DNA from: a gamma proteobacterium L18
GTDB lineage: Bacteria > Pseudomonadota > Gammaproteobacteria > Pseudomonadales > Pseudomonadaceae
Assembly: GCA_000497835.1 (NCBI GenBank)
Contig: KI547164.1
Location: 324,161 to 388,160, forward strand
Direction of reading: 5' to 3'
DNA: 64,000 nucleotides
The position numbers and the translations under genes were made by a program. The notes under the pieces are model-generated. The model saw only the letters and a list, made by a program, of their open reading frames with translations, did no database searches and had not been told where the DNA came from. Of this stretch, positions 19,647 through 28,383 are shown piece by piece (position 1 is the stretch's first letter; the number at the start of each line of letters is the position of its first letter).

Positions 19647-20429
19647 TCAGAAGCCATCGTCCGTATCGTTGAGCGCGTCGAAAATCCTGCGGCTGATGTT
19701 TGAAGCCAGATCGTCGATGGTATCCATGGCTTCGTACACCTGCTCTGGCGTCAGCCTAATCGGCTCGTCTTCAACGGTTTTCCCGTTTCGATGAACGATG
19801 TCATGACGCACTTTGCAGATTGGGCCAAGTCCTGAAACGTCCAGATCCTTCATGCCGTCGCCTATCAGTGCCACGAGCACAGTCTTGATGGTGGCCGGGT
19901 TGTGAAACGTGATTTCGGAAAGGGCTTTCAGGATCACCCCCTCCACGCCTCGGGGGTGCTCCGCGATTTCCACCAAGGAGATTTTCTTACCCCTGTGGAT
20001 GTTCTCGATCTGCCTGGCCATGTTCAGCAGAAAAGTTCTGCCCACCAGCACCAGCGCATTGACCGAAGTACCGATCATGGTCTCAAGCAAGGTGACGCTA
20101 TGGGAGTACACGAGCTTACAGGTCGTCTGGGTGTGCGGGCCATTCGCGCTATCCCTGAGCAATACGCGAGCGCGATCAAGCTCAGCACTGAACTCAATGT
20201 ACTGCTCGTGGAAGGATTGGCGTTGTAGCCATTGGTATTCAACCTCTTGCTCGAATGCATCGTTCATGTCCGAGTATTCTTGGGCTAACGCCTCGTAGGC
20301 TTCAGACTCCTCATCAAGGAAATCACCCCCATGGCGAGCACGCGCCCATTCAAGAAACCGCTCCTGCTCAAGCTCGAAAAAATGATCCTTCATCTTGCTC
20401 AAAAAAGCCTCCTCCTGAACAACCTCCAT
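19647..20429 (-). CDS. HEPN-domain protein (RiboL-PSP-HEPN type)
   Basis: 260 residues. The N-terminal 110 are acidic, probably coiled-coil helices. The C-terminal half ends with CKVRHDIVHRNGKT, whose R208-x4-H213 is the catalytic RNase motif of HEPN proteins, and the helix pattern before it fits RiboL-PSP-HEPN. HEPN RNases act in toxin-antitoxin, CRISPR and abortive-infection systems. The start ATG at 20429 has GAGGG upstream. The gene is convergent with SIR2-PIN. No obvious nucleotidyltransferase partner lies beside it; the nearest NTase is 21 kb away. Confidence 0.7.
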   Translation of the reverse strand: MEVVQEEAFLSKMKDHFFELEQERFLEWARARHGGDFLDEESEAYEALAQEYSDMNDAFEQEVEYQWLQRQSFHEQYIEFSAELDRARVLLRDSANGPHTQTTCKLVYSHSVTLLETMIGTSVNALVLVGRTFLLNMARQIENIHRGKKISLVEIAEHPRGVEGVILKALSEITFHNPATIKTVLVALIGDGMKDLDVSGLGPICKVRHDIVHRNGKTVEDEPIRLTPEQVYEAMDTIDDLASNISRRIFDALNDTDDGF

Positions 20430-20679
20430 AAGTCGCCCTCATTCCTGCAAACACCCCTAAATCGCGAACGTCGCAGACCCAAATTGTGGGCCATCTGATC
20501 GTCAATCATCTTGCTGTCTGCGGAGCCGTACTCAATTAACCTGCGACGTTGAAGGTCTGAGAAGTCTTTGACGCCGACCGTGAGCGTTTAAGATCAGGTG
20601 GCCGGAGAGGGTTTGAGCTGCATGGCCGTTAGGGTGGCCTTGCACGTGCAAGCTTTCCAACGAAGCTGATTGGAGCCAT

Positions 20680-21120
20680 TTACCAATGGCGCGCCGCTGT
20701 GGACTTGGCAATCCCCATGATCCTGGAAACCTCCGCCTTGCTGTGGCCCAGCGCTTTCAGCCGCTGCACCTCATCACGCACTTTCCCCGCCTCAATAATT
20801 CGCGGATGCACCGCTGGTTGGTTGTCAACCACGAGAGGTTGCGCCAGACCATCTACTGATTCGAGCTCCGACTTGATGCGTTCCAGCAACTGTATTGGCG
20901 CAACCTGTTCGCTCGCTCCGAAGGCGAGAGTGACCAACGATAGGGGGTGCATCCCTAGGTGCGCGGCGATCTCTTCCAACTTCTCCAACGTCACGCTGGT
21001 CTCGCCTTTTTCTAGCCGGCTGATATGAGCCTGTGAGACGCCACCTCCAAAATCCGCTTGGTTTACGGAGTGATGACGACGCATGAAGCGCAGGACGTGT
21101 GCAACGGCTGAACGGAGCAT
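20680..21120 (-). CDS. XRE-family regulator with a second C-terminal helix-turn-helix
   Basis: 146 residues from the ATG at 21120. The N-terminal XRE/Cro HTH spans about residues 5-60 (QADFGGGVSQAHISRLEKGETSVTLEKLEEIAAHLG). The C-terminal 35 residues form a resolvase/Hin-like HTH (LKALGHSKAEVSRIMGIAKSTAARHW). Two DNA-binding modules in one short protein suggest a regulator that bridges or discriminates sites. The open frame extends 20 codons upstream without a better start. It may regulate the flanking HEPN gene, with which it shares orientation. Confidence 0.8.
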   Translation of the reverse strand: MLRSAVAHVLRFMRRHHSVNQADFGGGVSQAHISRLEKGETSVTLEKLEEIAAHLGMHPLSLVTLAFGASEQVAPIQLLERIKSELESVDGLAQPLVVDNQPAVHPRIIEAGKVRDEVQRLKALGHSKAEVSRIMGIAKSTAARHW

Positions 21121-21389
21121 GAGCGACCGATACCAATAAATTGCACTGTATGCCGGGTTTGCGCGGTGCGATACAAACACGTATATTCATATGAGTGGTC
21201 TTTTGCGGCCTTGCGAGCCGCTGAGGCCATCCTAGCGCCTGCGGTGTGCTGAATTTTGAAGCGGTAAGTCCCAATATCCACCTAAAGACTCACTGCTTCG
21301 GTGATGGAGGCCGGCGTTTCGGAGCGGTACCAGTCTGTAGGGAAGAATCTGCCTGATCCTCCTAACAACCATGAATCGGAGAAAAGCTG

Positions 21390-22136
21390 TTGAGAGTCCG
21401 GATCTACTCCGACCTGCACCTTGAGATAGATCCACGACCTGCTGTGCTCGAAGGACTGGCAAATGATGTGGATCTAGTGATCCTGGCCGGTGATATCCAT
21501 ACCCGTTCACGTGGCGTGAGTTGGGCTCAGCAAAATTTTGAGGTACCCGTCGCCTACATCTCGGGGAACCACGAATTCTATAAAGGTCACGTTGACCGAA
21601 CCCTCCAGTCCATGCAGGAGCTGGCTGCGGGTACCAACGTGCATGTTTTGGAAAACGAGTCCCTCCTGATCGGGAACTTGCGAATTTTAGGCGCGACGGC
21701 CTGGACAGACTTCTCAACGGGCGGGCACGTTTTTCAGTCGTCGCAAGAAGCGAGGAGGGGTATGAACGACTTCCGCTTAATCCGGGCCGGTGAGGGCTAC
21801 CGAGCCTTGAGCGTCAGTGACGTAATCGACCGGAATCATCAAACCTATCACTGGCTGAAGCAGGCGCTATCGGAAAAGTTTGCCGGCAAAACAATGGTGG
21901 TGACTCACCATTGCCCTTTGGTCGAGTACTGCGGCCCAGAGCAAGGTTCGTCGCTCATGCCAGCGTATTCAAATAACTGGCCCGAACTTGTGGGTCAAGC
22001 CGACTATTGGGTGTTTGGTCATACGCATAGCCACGTTGACGAAATAGTGAGCGGCTGCCGACTTGTCAGTAACCCCAAAGGTTATCCGAGTGAGGAGTGC
22101 GGGTTCGATCCAAGTTTTACGATTGAAGTTAATTGA
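21390..22136 (+). CDS. Calcineurin-like metallophosphoesterase
   Basis: 248 residues with the binuclear-metal motifs in order: YSDLHLE (D-x-H) at residues 6-12, LAGDIHTR, SGNHEFYKG (GNHE) near 60, VVTHHCP near 173 and FGHTHSHVD (GHTH) near 211. It is a phosphodiesterase or phosphatase of unknown substrate. The start is TTG at 21390 with GGAG 8 bases upstream. A small gene follows 14 bases downstream and probably shares the transcript. Similar genes are frequent in island cargo. Confidence 0.85.
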   Translation: MRVRIYSDLHLEIDPRPAVLEGLANDVDLVILAGDIHTRSRGVSWAQQNFEVPVAYISGNHEFYKGHVDRTLQSMQELAAGTNVHVLENESLLIGNLRILGATAWTDFSTGGHVFQSSQEARRGMNDFRLIRAGEGYRALSVSDVIDRNHQTYHWLKQALSEKFAGKTMVVTHHCPLVEYCGPEQGSSLMPAYSNNWPELVGQADYWVFGHTHSHVDEIVSGCRLVSNPKGYPSEECGFDPSFTIEVN

Positions 22137-22150
22137 TTGCCTTGGTTTAA

Positions 22151-22459
22151 ATGAATAACTACGAAAAGAATTTGTCGGACGCTGCCCTGAAAACTTTCAG
22201 TCGTCCAGTCACAGGGTTTCTCCTCGATGCTCGAATGAGGGGGGACGGGGTCAGGGGGGCGATTTTCAAAGACACCCTTCAGCGTTACGAGGACGGAGAT
22301 ACGTTCACCACCAGCCGCATACAGGAAACGTGGTACGAGCATGGGTATACGCTGTTCGGTACTGAAGCTGGCTCGTGCTACGTCGCTGTGAGTCACTTGA
22401 TGTTCGTTGAGGAAAATTTTGGCGGCGTGCCGCAGATGTTGATATTTCGCGCGAGTTGA
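22151..22459 (+). CDS. Hypothetical protein, 102 residues
   Basis: Starts at the ATG at 22151, 14 bases after the metallophosphoesterase, so it is probably co-transcribed. It is soluble, with no recognised domain (RIQETWYEHGYTLFGTEAGSCYVAV in the middle). The short spacing argues for a real gene; no function can be assigned. Confidence 0.6.
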   Translation: MNNYEKNLSDAALKTFSRPVTGFLLDARMRGDGVRGAIFKDTLQRYEDGDTFTTSRIQETWYEHGYTLFGTEAGSCYVAVSHLMFVEENFGGVPQMLIFRAS

Positions 22460-22541
22460 AGAAGGTATTCGTTCCAAGTTCACGCTCAATGGAAGCGTTC
22501 GGTATTTCGATCGGGTTGGCTCACTGTGCTTAAGGAAATGC

Positions 22542-23030
22542 ATGTCTGATCTTACGAAGATGAAAGTTGTTGTAAAAAATTATAAGGATTTTGAAGGCGA
22601 AGGCCTTGATCGCCTTTATAAACGAGTCCGTTTGGAAGACCCAGCGGGTAACACATTTTATTTTAAGCATGTCGTAGTACCCAAGTATCTGCAAAGTAAA
22701 GGAGCATTCGCTCATGACGTGCCGAGAACTTGGTATTTTAAAAGGCTAGCTAAGAATTCAATCATTATCATTGCGTTTGAGACGAGCACTGGGAAGGTTG
22801 AATACGATCTTGATGACCTTCGAGACATTGCCCGATCCACCGTGTTCAAGGGGGTCGTCTACGGCCTCGGTTCAATACCCGCCGGACTGATCGTAGCCAC
22901 CGCCACCTTCGGCCTTGGACTCTTGATCATCCCGTTTGGCCTGTGGTTTGGGTATCGGTTCGTGTTCAAAGTACCAGGGATGCTAAGCCGCAACACCTTG
23001 CGGAACGATCTCGCAGGACATGGGGTTTGA
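22542..23030 (+). CDS. Hypothetical protein with C-terminal membrane segments
   Basis: 162 residues. The N-terminal 105 are soluble and basic. Residues about 106-148 form a hydrophobic hairpin (GVVYGLGSIPAGLIVATATFG, then LLIIPFGLWFGYRFVF), followed by a short polar tail. Inner-membrane anchoring is likely. The first half is AT-rich (KMKVVVKNYKDFEGEG) while the second is GC-richer. No family recognised. Confidence 0.65.
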   Translation: MSDLTKMKVVVKNYKDFEGEGLDRLYKRVRLEDPAGNTFYFKHVVVPKYLQSKGAFAHDVPRTWYFKRLAKNSIIIIAFETSTGKVEYDLDDLRDIARSTVFKGVVYGLGSIPAGLIVATATFGLGLLIIPFGLWFGYRFVFKVPGMLSRNTLRNDLAGHGV

Positions 23031-23075
23031 ACGGATCGGTAGCCTAAGCCATCCAGCAATTGGGAGGGAGCCGCC

Positions 23076-23303
23076 ATGATACGTTCAAGCTTGCACATGT
23101 CTTCGCTCAACATCTGCACGGCGGAGGTCGATGTATTGCACGACAGTCGAGATCGCTTCAGCCCCGGCAAAGGTGTACGGACATCGTTCTTGGCGGCGCG
23201 AGACGAAGGGCCGTTTTTCATCACGAACAACACGGTGTATGCCTTGCTCGGCCCTGGAAGACGTAAGCGAGCGGAATTTGATTCCTTGAGTTTGTTGTTC
23301 TGA
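23076..23303 (+). CDS. Small hypothetical protein, 75 residues
   Basis: The ATG at 23076 has GGGAGGGAG about 8 bases upstream, a strong ribosome-binding site. The product (ICTAEVDVLHDSRDRFSPGKG, then FFITNNTVYALLGPG) resembles no family I know. It lies 45 bases after the membrane-hairpin gene. Confidence 0.4.
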   Translation: MIRSSLHMSSLNICTAEVDVLHDSRDRFSPGKGVRTSFLAARDEGPFFITNNTVYALLGPGRRKRAEFDSLSLLF

Positions 23304-23466
23304 GCTCAGAGTGCGCGACGGGTAGTTCATGCTTGAAAAAGGCCGGCTGCTGCGTTGGTCATGAAATCGATGAATACTCTCAGCCTAGGCGGAGCACGCA
23401 TGCTTAGCCATGGCGGGGCGTGCTGCTGATCATTCGGGGCAACAGGGTGCGCTTGGCCTTCGATGG

Positions 23467-23766
23467 CTATCGACCAGCAGGTGCTTTGCCGGCTGCTCTT
23501 TCGTCAGCATTTGCTTTTGCATCGGCTTTTTCTTGGGCGGCTAGTTTTTTGTCAGCAGCTACCTTTGCCGCTGCTTCGTCGGACGTTTCTTTAGTGGATT
23601 TCGAGGTCAACCCAAGCCTCACGTACTGTCTTGTACTGAGCGATTACAGCGTTCACCACGTCCAAGGTACTACTGGTACCCGAAGGGGCACTGGTGGATT
23701 GGTAGGGGGAGTCGTTCTGGAGGCAGAAGAGTTCTGTGGTGGCACATTGCAATTTTTGGCAGAGGG
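23467..23766 (-). pseudogene. Decayed minus-strand gene remnant (Lys/Ala-rich tail)
   Basis: Two adjoining frames look like one broken gene. The upstream frame ends TLDVVNAVIAQYKTVREAW and stops about 23590. Beside it another frame reads STKETSDEAAAKVAADKKLA and continues Ala/Lys-rich to a TAG at 23467-23469. Neither has a good start. The rest of 23304-23786 holds nothing else I can support. Confidence 0.3.
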
Positions 23767-23786
23767 CTTAATCTCGGAATCTCTGT

Positions 23787-25988
23787 GTGCCACGGACAGC
23801 CCTTGTGATTGAGAATCTGCTTATACGCGGCGTATCAAGTTATTCGCCTAACGCCCCGACCCTCATCGGCCCTCTAAAGCGTGTGAGCATGCTTTACGGG
23901 CAAAACGGCACCGGTAAGAGCACGATCGGCAACTACCTGCAAACGCCAGGTGAGGCGTGCTACCAGAGTTGTAGCATGGCGCCTGCTGACCCCGAACGCG
24001 AAATCTTGGTCTACAACCACACCTTCATGGAGAAGAATTTCCACGAAGACGTAGCACAGCCTGGGGTGTTTACACTCAACGCTGGCAACATTGAGGCCGA
24101 GAATGCTCTGAATGCTGCGCAGGCCGAAATCAAGCTGCTGTCGACCCAACAAGAGGAGGAGATGGCCAAGGGCAAGGCGAGTAAAGTAGCCCGAGACACA
24201 GAGAAGCAGGCATTGAAAGACGGCCTGTGGAAGCTCAAAACACCATTCGATGGCTCACCCTTGGCCTATTGCTTTCAAGGTGTGAACACCAAAGAGCGTC
24301 TGCTGGAGAGGATCCAGGCCACCTCTGAAGTCTCGGATACTGTTACCACTGCCGAATTGATGGCAGAGGCCACTGAGCTTCAGACGGCAACGGACGCACA
24401 GTTGCCCTCAATTTCGCTTGTCGGCTTCCCAAGCTCCGAGTTTGAGCCCAACCCTATTTTCAGGGAGATCATCACGGGCACCGACAACTCCTACTTGGCA
24501 GGTCTCATCCACGCGCTCGGCCATTCGGACTGGGTTCAGCATGCGCTGACATTCCCCCCCATCGATGGCGATTTATGCCCCTTCTGTCAGCAGCCGTTGC
24601 CGGAAGGTTTTCATGGCGAGATTGCCAAAATCTTCGATAAGACCTACGAGCAGCGCATACGTGACCTAGCGAACTTGCAACGCCGTTACGTCGGAGCTGT
24701 TGAGCAAACGCTGCAGCGCCTGCGTAGTTCGAGCTATCAGCAACCTTCGTTTCAACTGGCCATCTCAAACCTAACTGCAGCGCTTCAGCGCAACGTTCAG
24801 GCTATCGAGAAAAAGATAGCCAGCCCGTCGATCGTGGTTGAGCTTGAGTCCAGCGCAGGGTTGGTTGAGTCCTTGAATGAGTGCATTGCAGTCGAACAGG
24901 AAAAAATCGACGCCTTCAACCTCAAGGTCAAAAACAAGCAAGTTCATCTGGCTCAGATCAAGGATCGATTCTGGGGCGTGCTCAGGACTTCAGCTGGTGC
25001 ATTGCTGGATCATTACGCTCAAGTGGATCAGGAGCTGGCCCAGGCTCAGCAAAAAGCCAGGGACACCATTGAGGCGCTTAGGGTTAAGGCCAGGGCTGAG
25101 CGCGAAATCATCGCCCAGTCCAGGGCAGCCATCACGAATATCGACCAGTCGATTGACAGCATCAACCGCTGGTTGCGCATCCTCGGCCTCAAAGGTTTTG
25201 AGTTGACCAAGGAAGAAGGAGATGTTCCTCAATACAGGTTGCAGCGTCCCGAGCAGCGCGCCGGTGTGTTCAAAACGCTGAGTGAGGGCGAGAAAACACT
25301 CATCTCGTTTTTGTACTTTCTGGAAGTCTGCAATGGAGAACTGAACGGGACTGCGGGACGGTTGATCAGCGACCGCATCATCGTGATCGATGATCCTATT
25401 TCAAGCCTGTCCCACAATTACGTGTATGACATAGCATCCCTGATCAAGCGCCATGTAATCAGCCCGATTACCCGCTTCAAGCAGGTGATCATCCTGACCC
25501 ACAACCTGTTTTTCTTTCATGAAATGGTCAAACTCATGAATGAAGACGGAGGACGTGGCCGGGGTAGCGGTGTTCAGCAGGAAGGCCAGTTGGCCTTATT
25601 CCGGATCACCAAGTCCGATTACAGCGCAGTGGTTGCGATGCAGCCCAAGGAGATCCAGAACGACTACCAGTCTTTCTGGCAGGCCATCAAGGACGCCTTG
25701 AGTGGCCGCACCTCGGCCACCGTCATACCGAACATGATGCGAAATATCCTGGAGTACTACTTCACGTTCGTGCACCGCCAGGACAGGCTCGCCAAGGCGC
25801 TCGAAGACCTGAGCGACGAAAATCCCCAGTTCCGCTCGTTGTACCGGTACATCAACCGCGAGTCCCATGCTGATGCCGTAAACATCACCGATTTTGGTGA
25901 GATCGACCCAGCGGTGTACGTCGAGCGTTTCCGCGAGGTATTTGTCAGAACGAAATTTCAGGAGCATTACGACAAGATGATGGAGTAG
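23787..25988 (+). CDS. PrrC/RloC-like AAA_13 ATPase, candidate anticodon nuclease
   Basis: 733 residues. Walker A is YGQNGTGKST (about 37-46). Long helices form coiled coils on both sides of CPFCQQPL (C264, C267), a CxxC zinc hook as in RloC. The ABC signature is TLSEGEKT (about 498) and Walker B is IIVIDDPISSL (about 530). The C-terminus carries R652-x3-E656 and H694 (in NRESHAD), matching in order and spacing the Arg-Glu-His triad of PrrC/RloC anticodon nucleases. These cleave tRNA anticodons after phage damage signals. The start is GTG 23787 with a weak ribosome-binding site. If the triad reading is wrong it remains an AAA_13 defence ATPase. Confidence 0.8.
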   Translation: MPRTALVIENLLIRGVSSYSPNAPTLIGPLKRVSMLYGQNGTGKSTIGNYLQTPGEACYQSCSMAPADPEREILVYNHTFMEKNFHEDVAQPGVFTLNAGNIEAENALNAAQAEIKLLSTQQEEEMAKGKASKVARDTEKQALKDGLWKLKTPFDGSPLAYCFQGVNTKERLLERIQATSEVSDTVTTAELMAEATELQTATDAQLPSISLVGFPSSEFEPNPIFREIITGTDNSYLAGLIHALGHSDWVQHALTFPPIDGDLCPFCQQPLPEGFHGEIAKIFDKTYEQRIRDLANLQRRYVGAVEQTLQRLRSSSYQQPSFQLAISNLTAALQRNVQAIEKKIASPSIVVELESSAGLVESLNECIAVEQEKIDAFNLKVKNKQVHLAQIKDRFWGVLRTSAGALLDHYAQVDQELAQAQQKARDTIEALRVKARAEREIIAQSRAAITNIDQSIDSINRWLRILGLKGFELTKEEGDVPQYRLQRPEQRAGVFKTLSEGEKTLISFLYFLEVCNGELNGTAGRLISDRIIVIDDPISSLSHNYVYDIASLIKRHVISPITRFKQVIILTHNLFFFHEMVKLMNEDGGRGRGSGVQQEGQLALFRITKSDYSAVVAMQPKEIQNDYQSFWQAIKDALSGRTSATVIPNMMRNILEYYFTFVHRQDRLAKALEDLSDENPQFRSLYRYINRESHADAVNITDFGEIDPAVYVERFREVFVRTKFQEHYDKMME

Positions 25989-26470
25989 CGCTCGCTTATC
26001 TCTTGAGCCTGGGCATAGGGGACGACGTGCGTGGCCGTTTGCTGAGTTTTTTTCAGATCAACAACTAGCCCAGAAATTCATTTGCTGACAACGTGCCGAG
26101 AGTGAATCGTTTTACCCTTTCGCTGGGCTTTCCAGAGCCTGGCTGCACTGATAGCATTGCGCCTGCAGCTACCACCAAAGGGCTCTCCTTCCTGCCTGGC
26201 ACTCATCTGCTCGCTTTGCACGTGGCGTGTAAAGGCTATCAGCGGCCCGCTGAGATCAGATGGAGAATACGCCATGACCGATCATGGAAAAGTTGTCCTG
26301 GTTCGCCAGTACAACCGTTTCCGGCTGGGGCAATGGGAGATCGTGTGCATGCACATGCGCTCCCTTCCGCGCCGTTAATTGAACGTACCTAGGTGGTAGC
26401 TGCACCCTCATCACGCTCCTTCCTGATGCCAGCCTATTATCATCCTCCCCTAGCCTACCGAGCCGATCAT
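25989..26470. other. Intergenic stretch with one possible micro-gene
   Basis: Separates the PrrC/RloC-like gene from the cytochrome b561 fragment. It holds only the 34-codon frame at 26274-26378 and no clear terminator. Confidence 0.45.
26274..26378 (+). CDS. Very small basic protein, 34 residues (uncertain)
   Basis: ATG at 26274 with GGAGAA upstream; the product contains KVVLVRQYNRFRLGQWEIVC and ends RSLPRR. The composition is clearly protein-like, but no function is known to me. Confidence 0.35.
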   Translation: MTDHGKVVLVRQYNRFRLGQWEIVCMHMRSLPRR

Positions 26471-26818
26471 TCAACTGCGAGCTTTTGAGTTCGGCAGCAT
26501 GCTGGTGAGCACATGGTCTTTATCGAACCAATGATGCTTGAGCGCCATGGCGATATGGCCGAGAACCAAGGCCACCGAACTCCAGGCGAAGGTGACATGC
26601 ACCCATTTGGCGGTATCGTAGGCATCTGGGTCAGGTGTTGTGACTGGAGGAAGCTGGATAAGGCCCAGCACCATGATCGGTTTGTCCGCGATCGAGCTCC
26701 AGACCCACCCTGAGATCGGTAATGCCGTGAGGGCGAGAGCGTAAAGCAGCAGATGCCCAAAGTGAGCGGCGCGCTGCATCATCGCAGACATCTGCTTGTG
26801 CGCTCCGCTTGCCATCAA
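26471..26818 (-). pseudogene. C-terminal fragment of a cytochrome b561-type protein
   Basis: 115 codons matching the last two helices of cytochrome b561: HFGHLLLYALALTALPISGWV with the haem His pair region, then VTFAWSSVALVLGHIAMALKHHWFDKDHVLTSMLP. Full-length members have about 180 residues and two more N-terminal helices, which are missing here; no intact start region is found upstream. It is probably a relic of transferred DNA. Confidence 0.7.
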
Positions 26819-26953
26819 AGCTATCAGCGTCGAGGTTCATTAGTCCTGCCACAGCAAATCGATACGGCCTGCTAGAGGGCATCGCACCAACGATAATAGA
26901 ACCATCCTGCCTGCCCAGGTATCCAAACTGCATACCCTGCAGGAAACGCTGCC

Positions 26954-27181
26954 ATGAGCAAATCCGAGGAGCGTCAATGCCGACGTCGAGCATGGAGTTA
27001 CGCGCTAATAATCTGGTCGCTCGGCGCGACATTGGTTGTGTATGTCCATGCGAGCCTTCCCGACCATGGTTTTGGTCGTGCGCTGGAGTATCTGATGTAC
27101 TTCGGTGAGTTCTGGTACTTTCTGGCGTTGGGCGAGCTTCACCGATGCTTCTACGTTTGGATTGCCCGGCGGGCTCATTGA
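26954..27181 (+). CDS. Small membrane protein, 75 residues
   Basis: Starts at the ATG at 26954. A basic N-terminus (MSKSEERQCRRRAW) precedes a hydrophobic segment (SYALIIWSLGATLVVYVHA) and a second one (LMYFGEFWYFLALGEL), suggesting two membrane helices. No family recognised; no strong ribosome-binding site. Confidence 0.45.
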   Translation: MSKSEERQCRRRAWSYALIIWSLGATLVVYVHASLPDHGFGRALEYLMYFGEFWYFLALGELHRCFYVWIARRAH

Positions 27182-27305
27182 GCCTGCGGTGGCCTTTCCA
27201 AGCGCGTTACGTGTGAGTATTTTTGCGACCGCCCCGTCTCATGTAAGATGCGTTTTCCCTACCCGAAAAGCCCAGCCTGACGCACCAATTGATGGAACTG
27301 TACTA

Positions 27306-27641
27306 ATGAGTGAATCTCTAACAGAAGAACAAATGCGGGAGGCACTGTTTGGCACTCCCGTTGAAGCGAAAGCTCCCGAGCCTGAGGCTTCCGTAGGCCA
27401 GTATGTGCCTACCAAGGCTCGCTCGAAAAAGCTTGAAGAGCCGAAACAGTCGGTAAGCCAGTCACTGTTCCCAAAGCTGCGCGTGACGATCCACGCGTCC
27501 AAGGTTTTCGAGGGTGAAGTTGAAACTCTTGTCCACGACTCTCGCTCGCTAAGCACCCTTGTCGCGGAGCAGGAAGCAAAAGACATCGCCAAAAAACGCA
27601 AGTTTAAATACATACAAGTGGTGTCCGTCGTTCGGGTTTGA
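27306..27641 (+). CDS. Hypothetical protein, 111 residues
   Basis: The ATG at 27306 begins MSESLTEEQMREALFG; the middle is Pro/Lys-rich and the C-terminal half (LRVTIHASKVFEGEVETLVHD) is beta-rich and compact, ending VVSVVRV. I recall similar small proteins in Pseudomonas accessory DNA, without known function. It lies 100 bases upstream of the MvaT-like gene. Confidence 0.55.
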   Translation: MSESLTEEQMREALFGTPVEAKAPEPEASVGQYVPTKARSKKLEEPKQSVSQSLFPKLRVTIHASKVFEGEVETLVHDSRSLSTLVAEQEAKDIAKKRKFKYIQVVSVVRV

Positions 27642-27741
27642 CGCGTATCGAAATTATCCATCGGTTGACGGGTCTGACGCTTGAGTTTTTAAAGGCCTTG
27701 TCATAGGGTTTCTCCACTAGATAACAGTAAGGAAGTCCCCC

Positions 27742-28113
27742 ATGTCGCGCCTCGCCGAATACCGCAAGCTCGAACAGCAACTAGCCGCCCAGATGGCTGA
27801 ACTCGAAGCCATGAAGGATGACACTGCCCTCAAAACCGAAATGGAATTTGAGAACAAACTACGAGCGCTGTTGGGCGAGTACGGTTACAGCCTGCGCAAT
27901 GTAGTCGAAATCCTGGATCCTCAGTCTGGCAGCCGTGGCGCAGGCGCTGTGGCAGCTCAGGAAAAGACAACTCGCAAGCCGCGCCAGGTCAAGATTTACA
28001 AGAACCCCCATTCCGGCGAAACCGTCGAAACCAAAGGTGGCAACCACGCTTTGCTGAAAGCTTGGAAAACTGAGCACGGCTCTGACACCGTTGAGTCCTG
28101 GCGCTCACAGTAA
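27742..28113 (+). CDS. MvaT/MvaU family H-NS-like silencer
   Basis: 123 residues. The N-terminal coiled-coil oligomerisation region spans 1-60 (EYRKLEQQLAAQMAELEAM, then LRALLGEYGYSLRNVVEIL), followed by a linker and the AT-hook-like DNA-binding domain (RQVKIYKNPHSGETVETKGGNHALLKAWK). MvaT proteins bind AT-rich DNA and silence foreign genes in Pseudomonas. An island-borne copy may quiet its own cargo or interact with chromosomal MvaT/MvaU. The start ATG at 27742 follows AAGGAAGTCCCCC. A hairpin terminator follows. Confidence 0.93.
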   Translation: MSRLAEYRKLEQQLAAQMAELEAMKDDTALKTEMEFENKLRALLGEYGYSLRNVVEILDPQSGSRGAGAVAAQEKTTRKPRQVKIYKNPHSGETVETKGGNHALLKAWKTEHGSDTVESWRSQ

Positions 28114-28126
28114 TCCAGGCCATCGA

Positions 28127-28150
28127 AGCCGCTGTTATGGCGGCTTTCTT
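28127..28150 (+). terminator. Intrinsic terminator after the MvaT-like gene
   Basis: Arms AGCCGC (28127-28132) and GCGGCT (28140-28145) around TGTTATG, followed by TTTCTT. It lies 14 bases past the stop. Confidence 0.75.
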
Positions 28151-28177
28151 GTCTAAGAGCAGGACTGGATTGCGCCA

Positions 28178-28251
28178 CGCCACAGGTGCCGGCCCTTGGA
28201 GATCGTGAGGAGTGTGCCGAAGGCATCGAAGAGAACGAATCTGATGGGCAT
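28178..28251 (-). pseudogene. 5' fragment of a HAD phosphatase gene
   Basis: Reads MPIRFVLFDAFGTLLTISKG from 28251, then loses similarity. It matches the N-terminus of the complete HAD gene at 37974 (MSVKFILFDAFGTLLTIPKG) in both DNA and protein, including the catalytic Asp motif DAFGT. It is a truncated second copy, 9.7 kb from the intact gene. Confidence 0.75.
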
Positions 28252-28383
28252 CTGGAAAACTTTGATCTATTCCAGGGCCTACAGCCCTTAAGGCAGGGGA
28301 GGGACACCCGTAATGTAGTGTACAAATATTGCACATTCCTCCCCTGAGCCGAGCGATTCCTCCCATCCCCGTCACGTGTTGAT

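Noticed and set aside
20430-20679. Minus-strand frame reading FSDLQRRRLIEYGS upstream of the HEPN gene
   Set aside because: It has no start codon and runs past the HEPN start in another frame; possibly a fragment but too weak to call.
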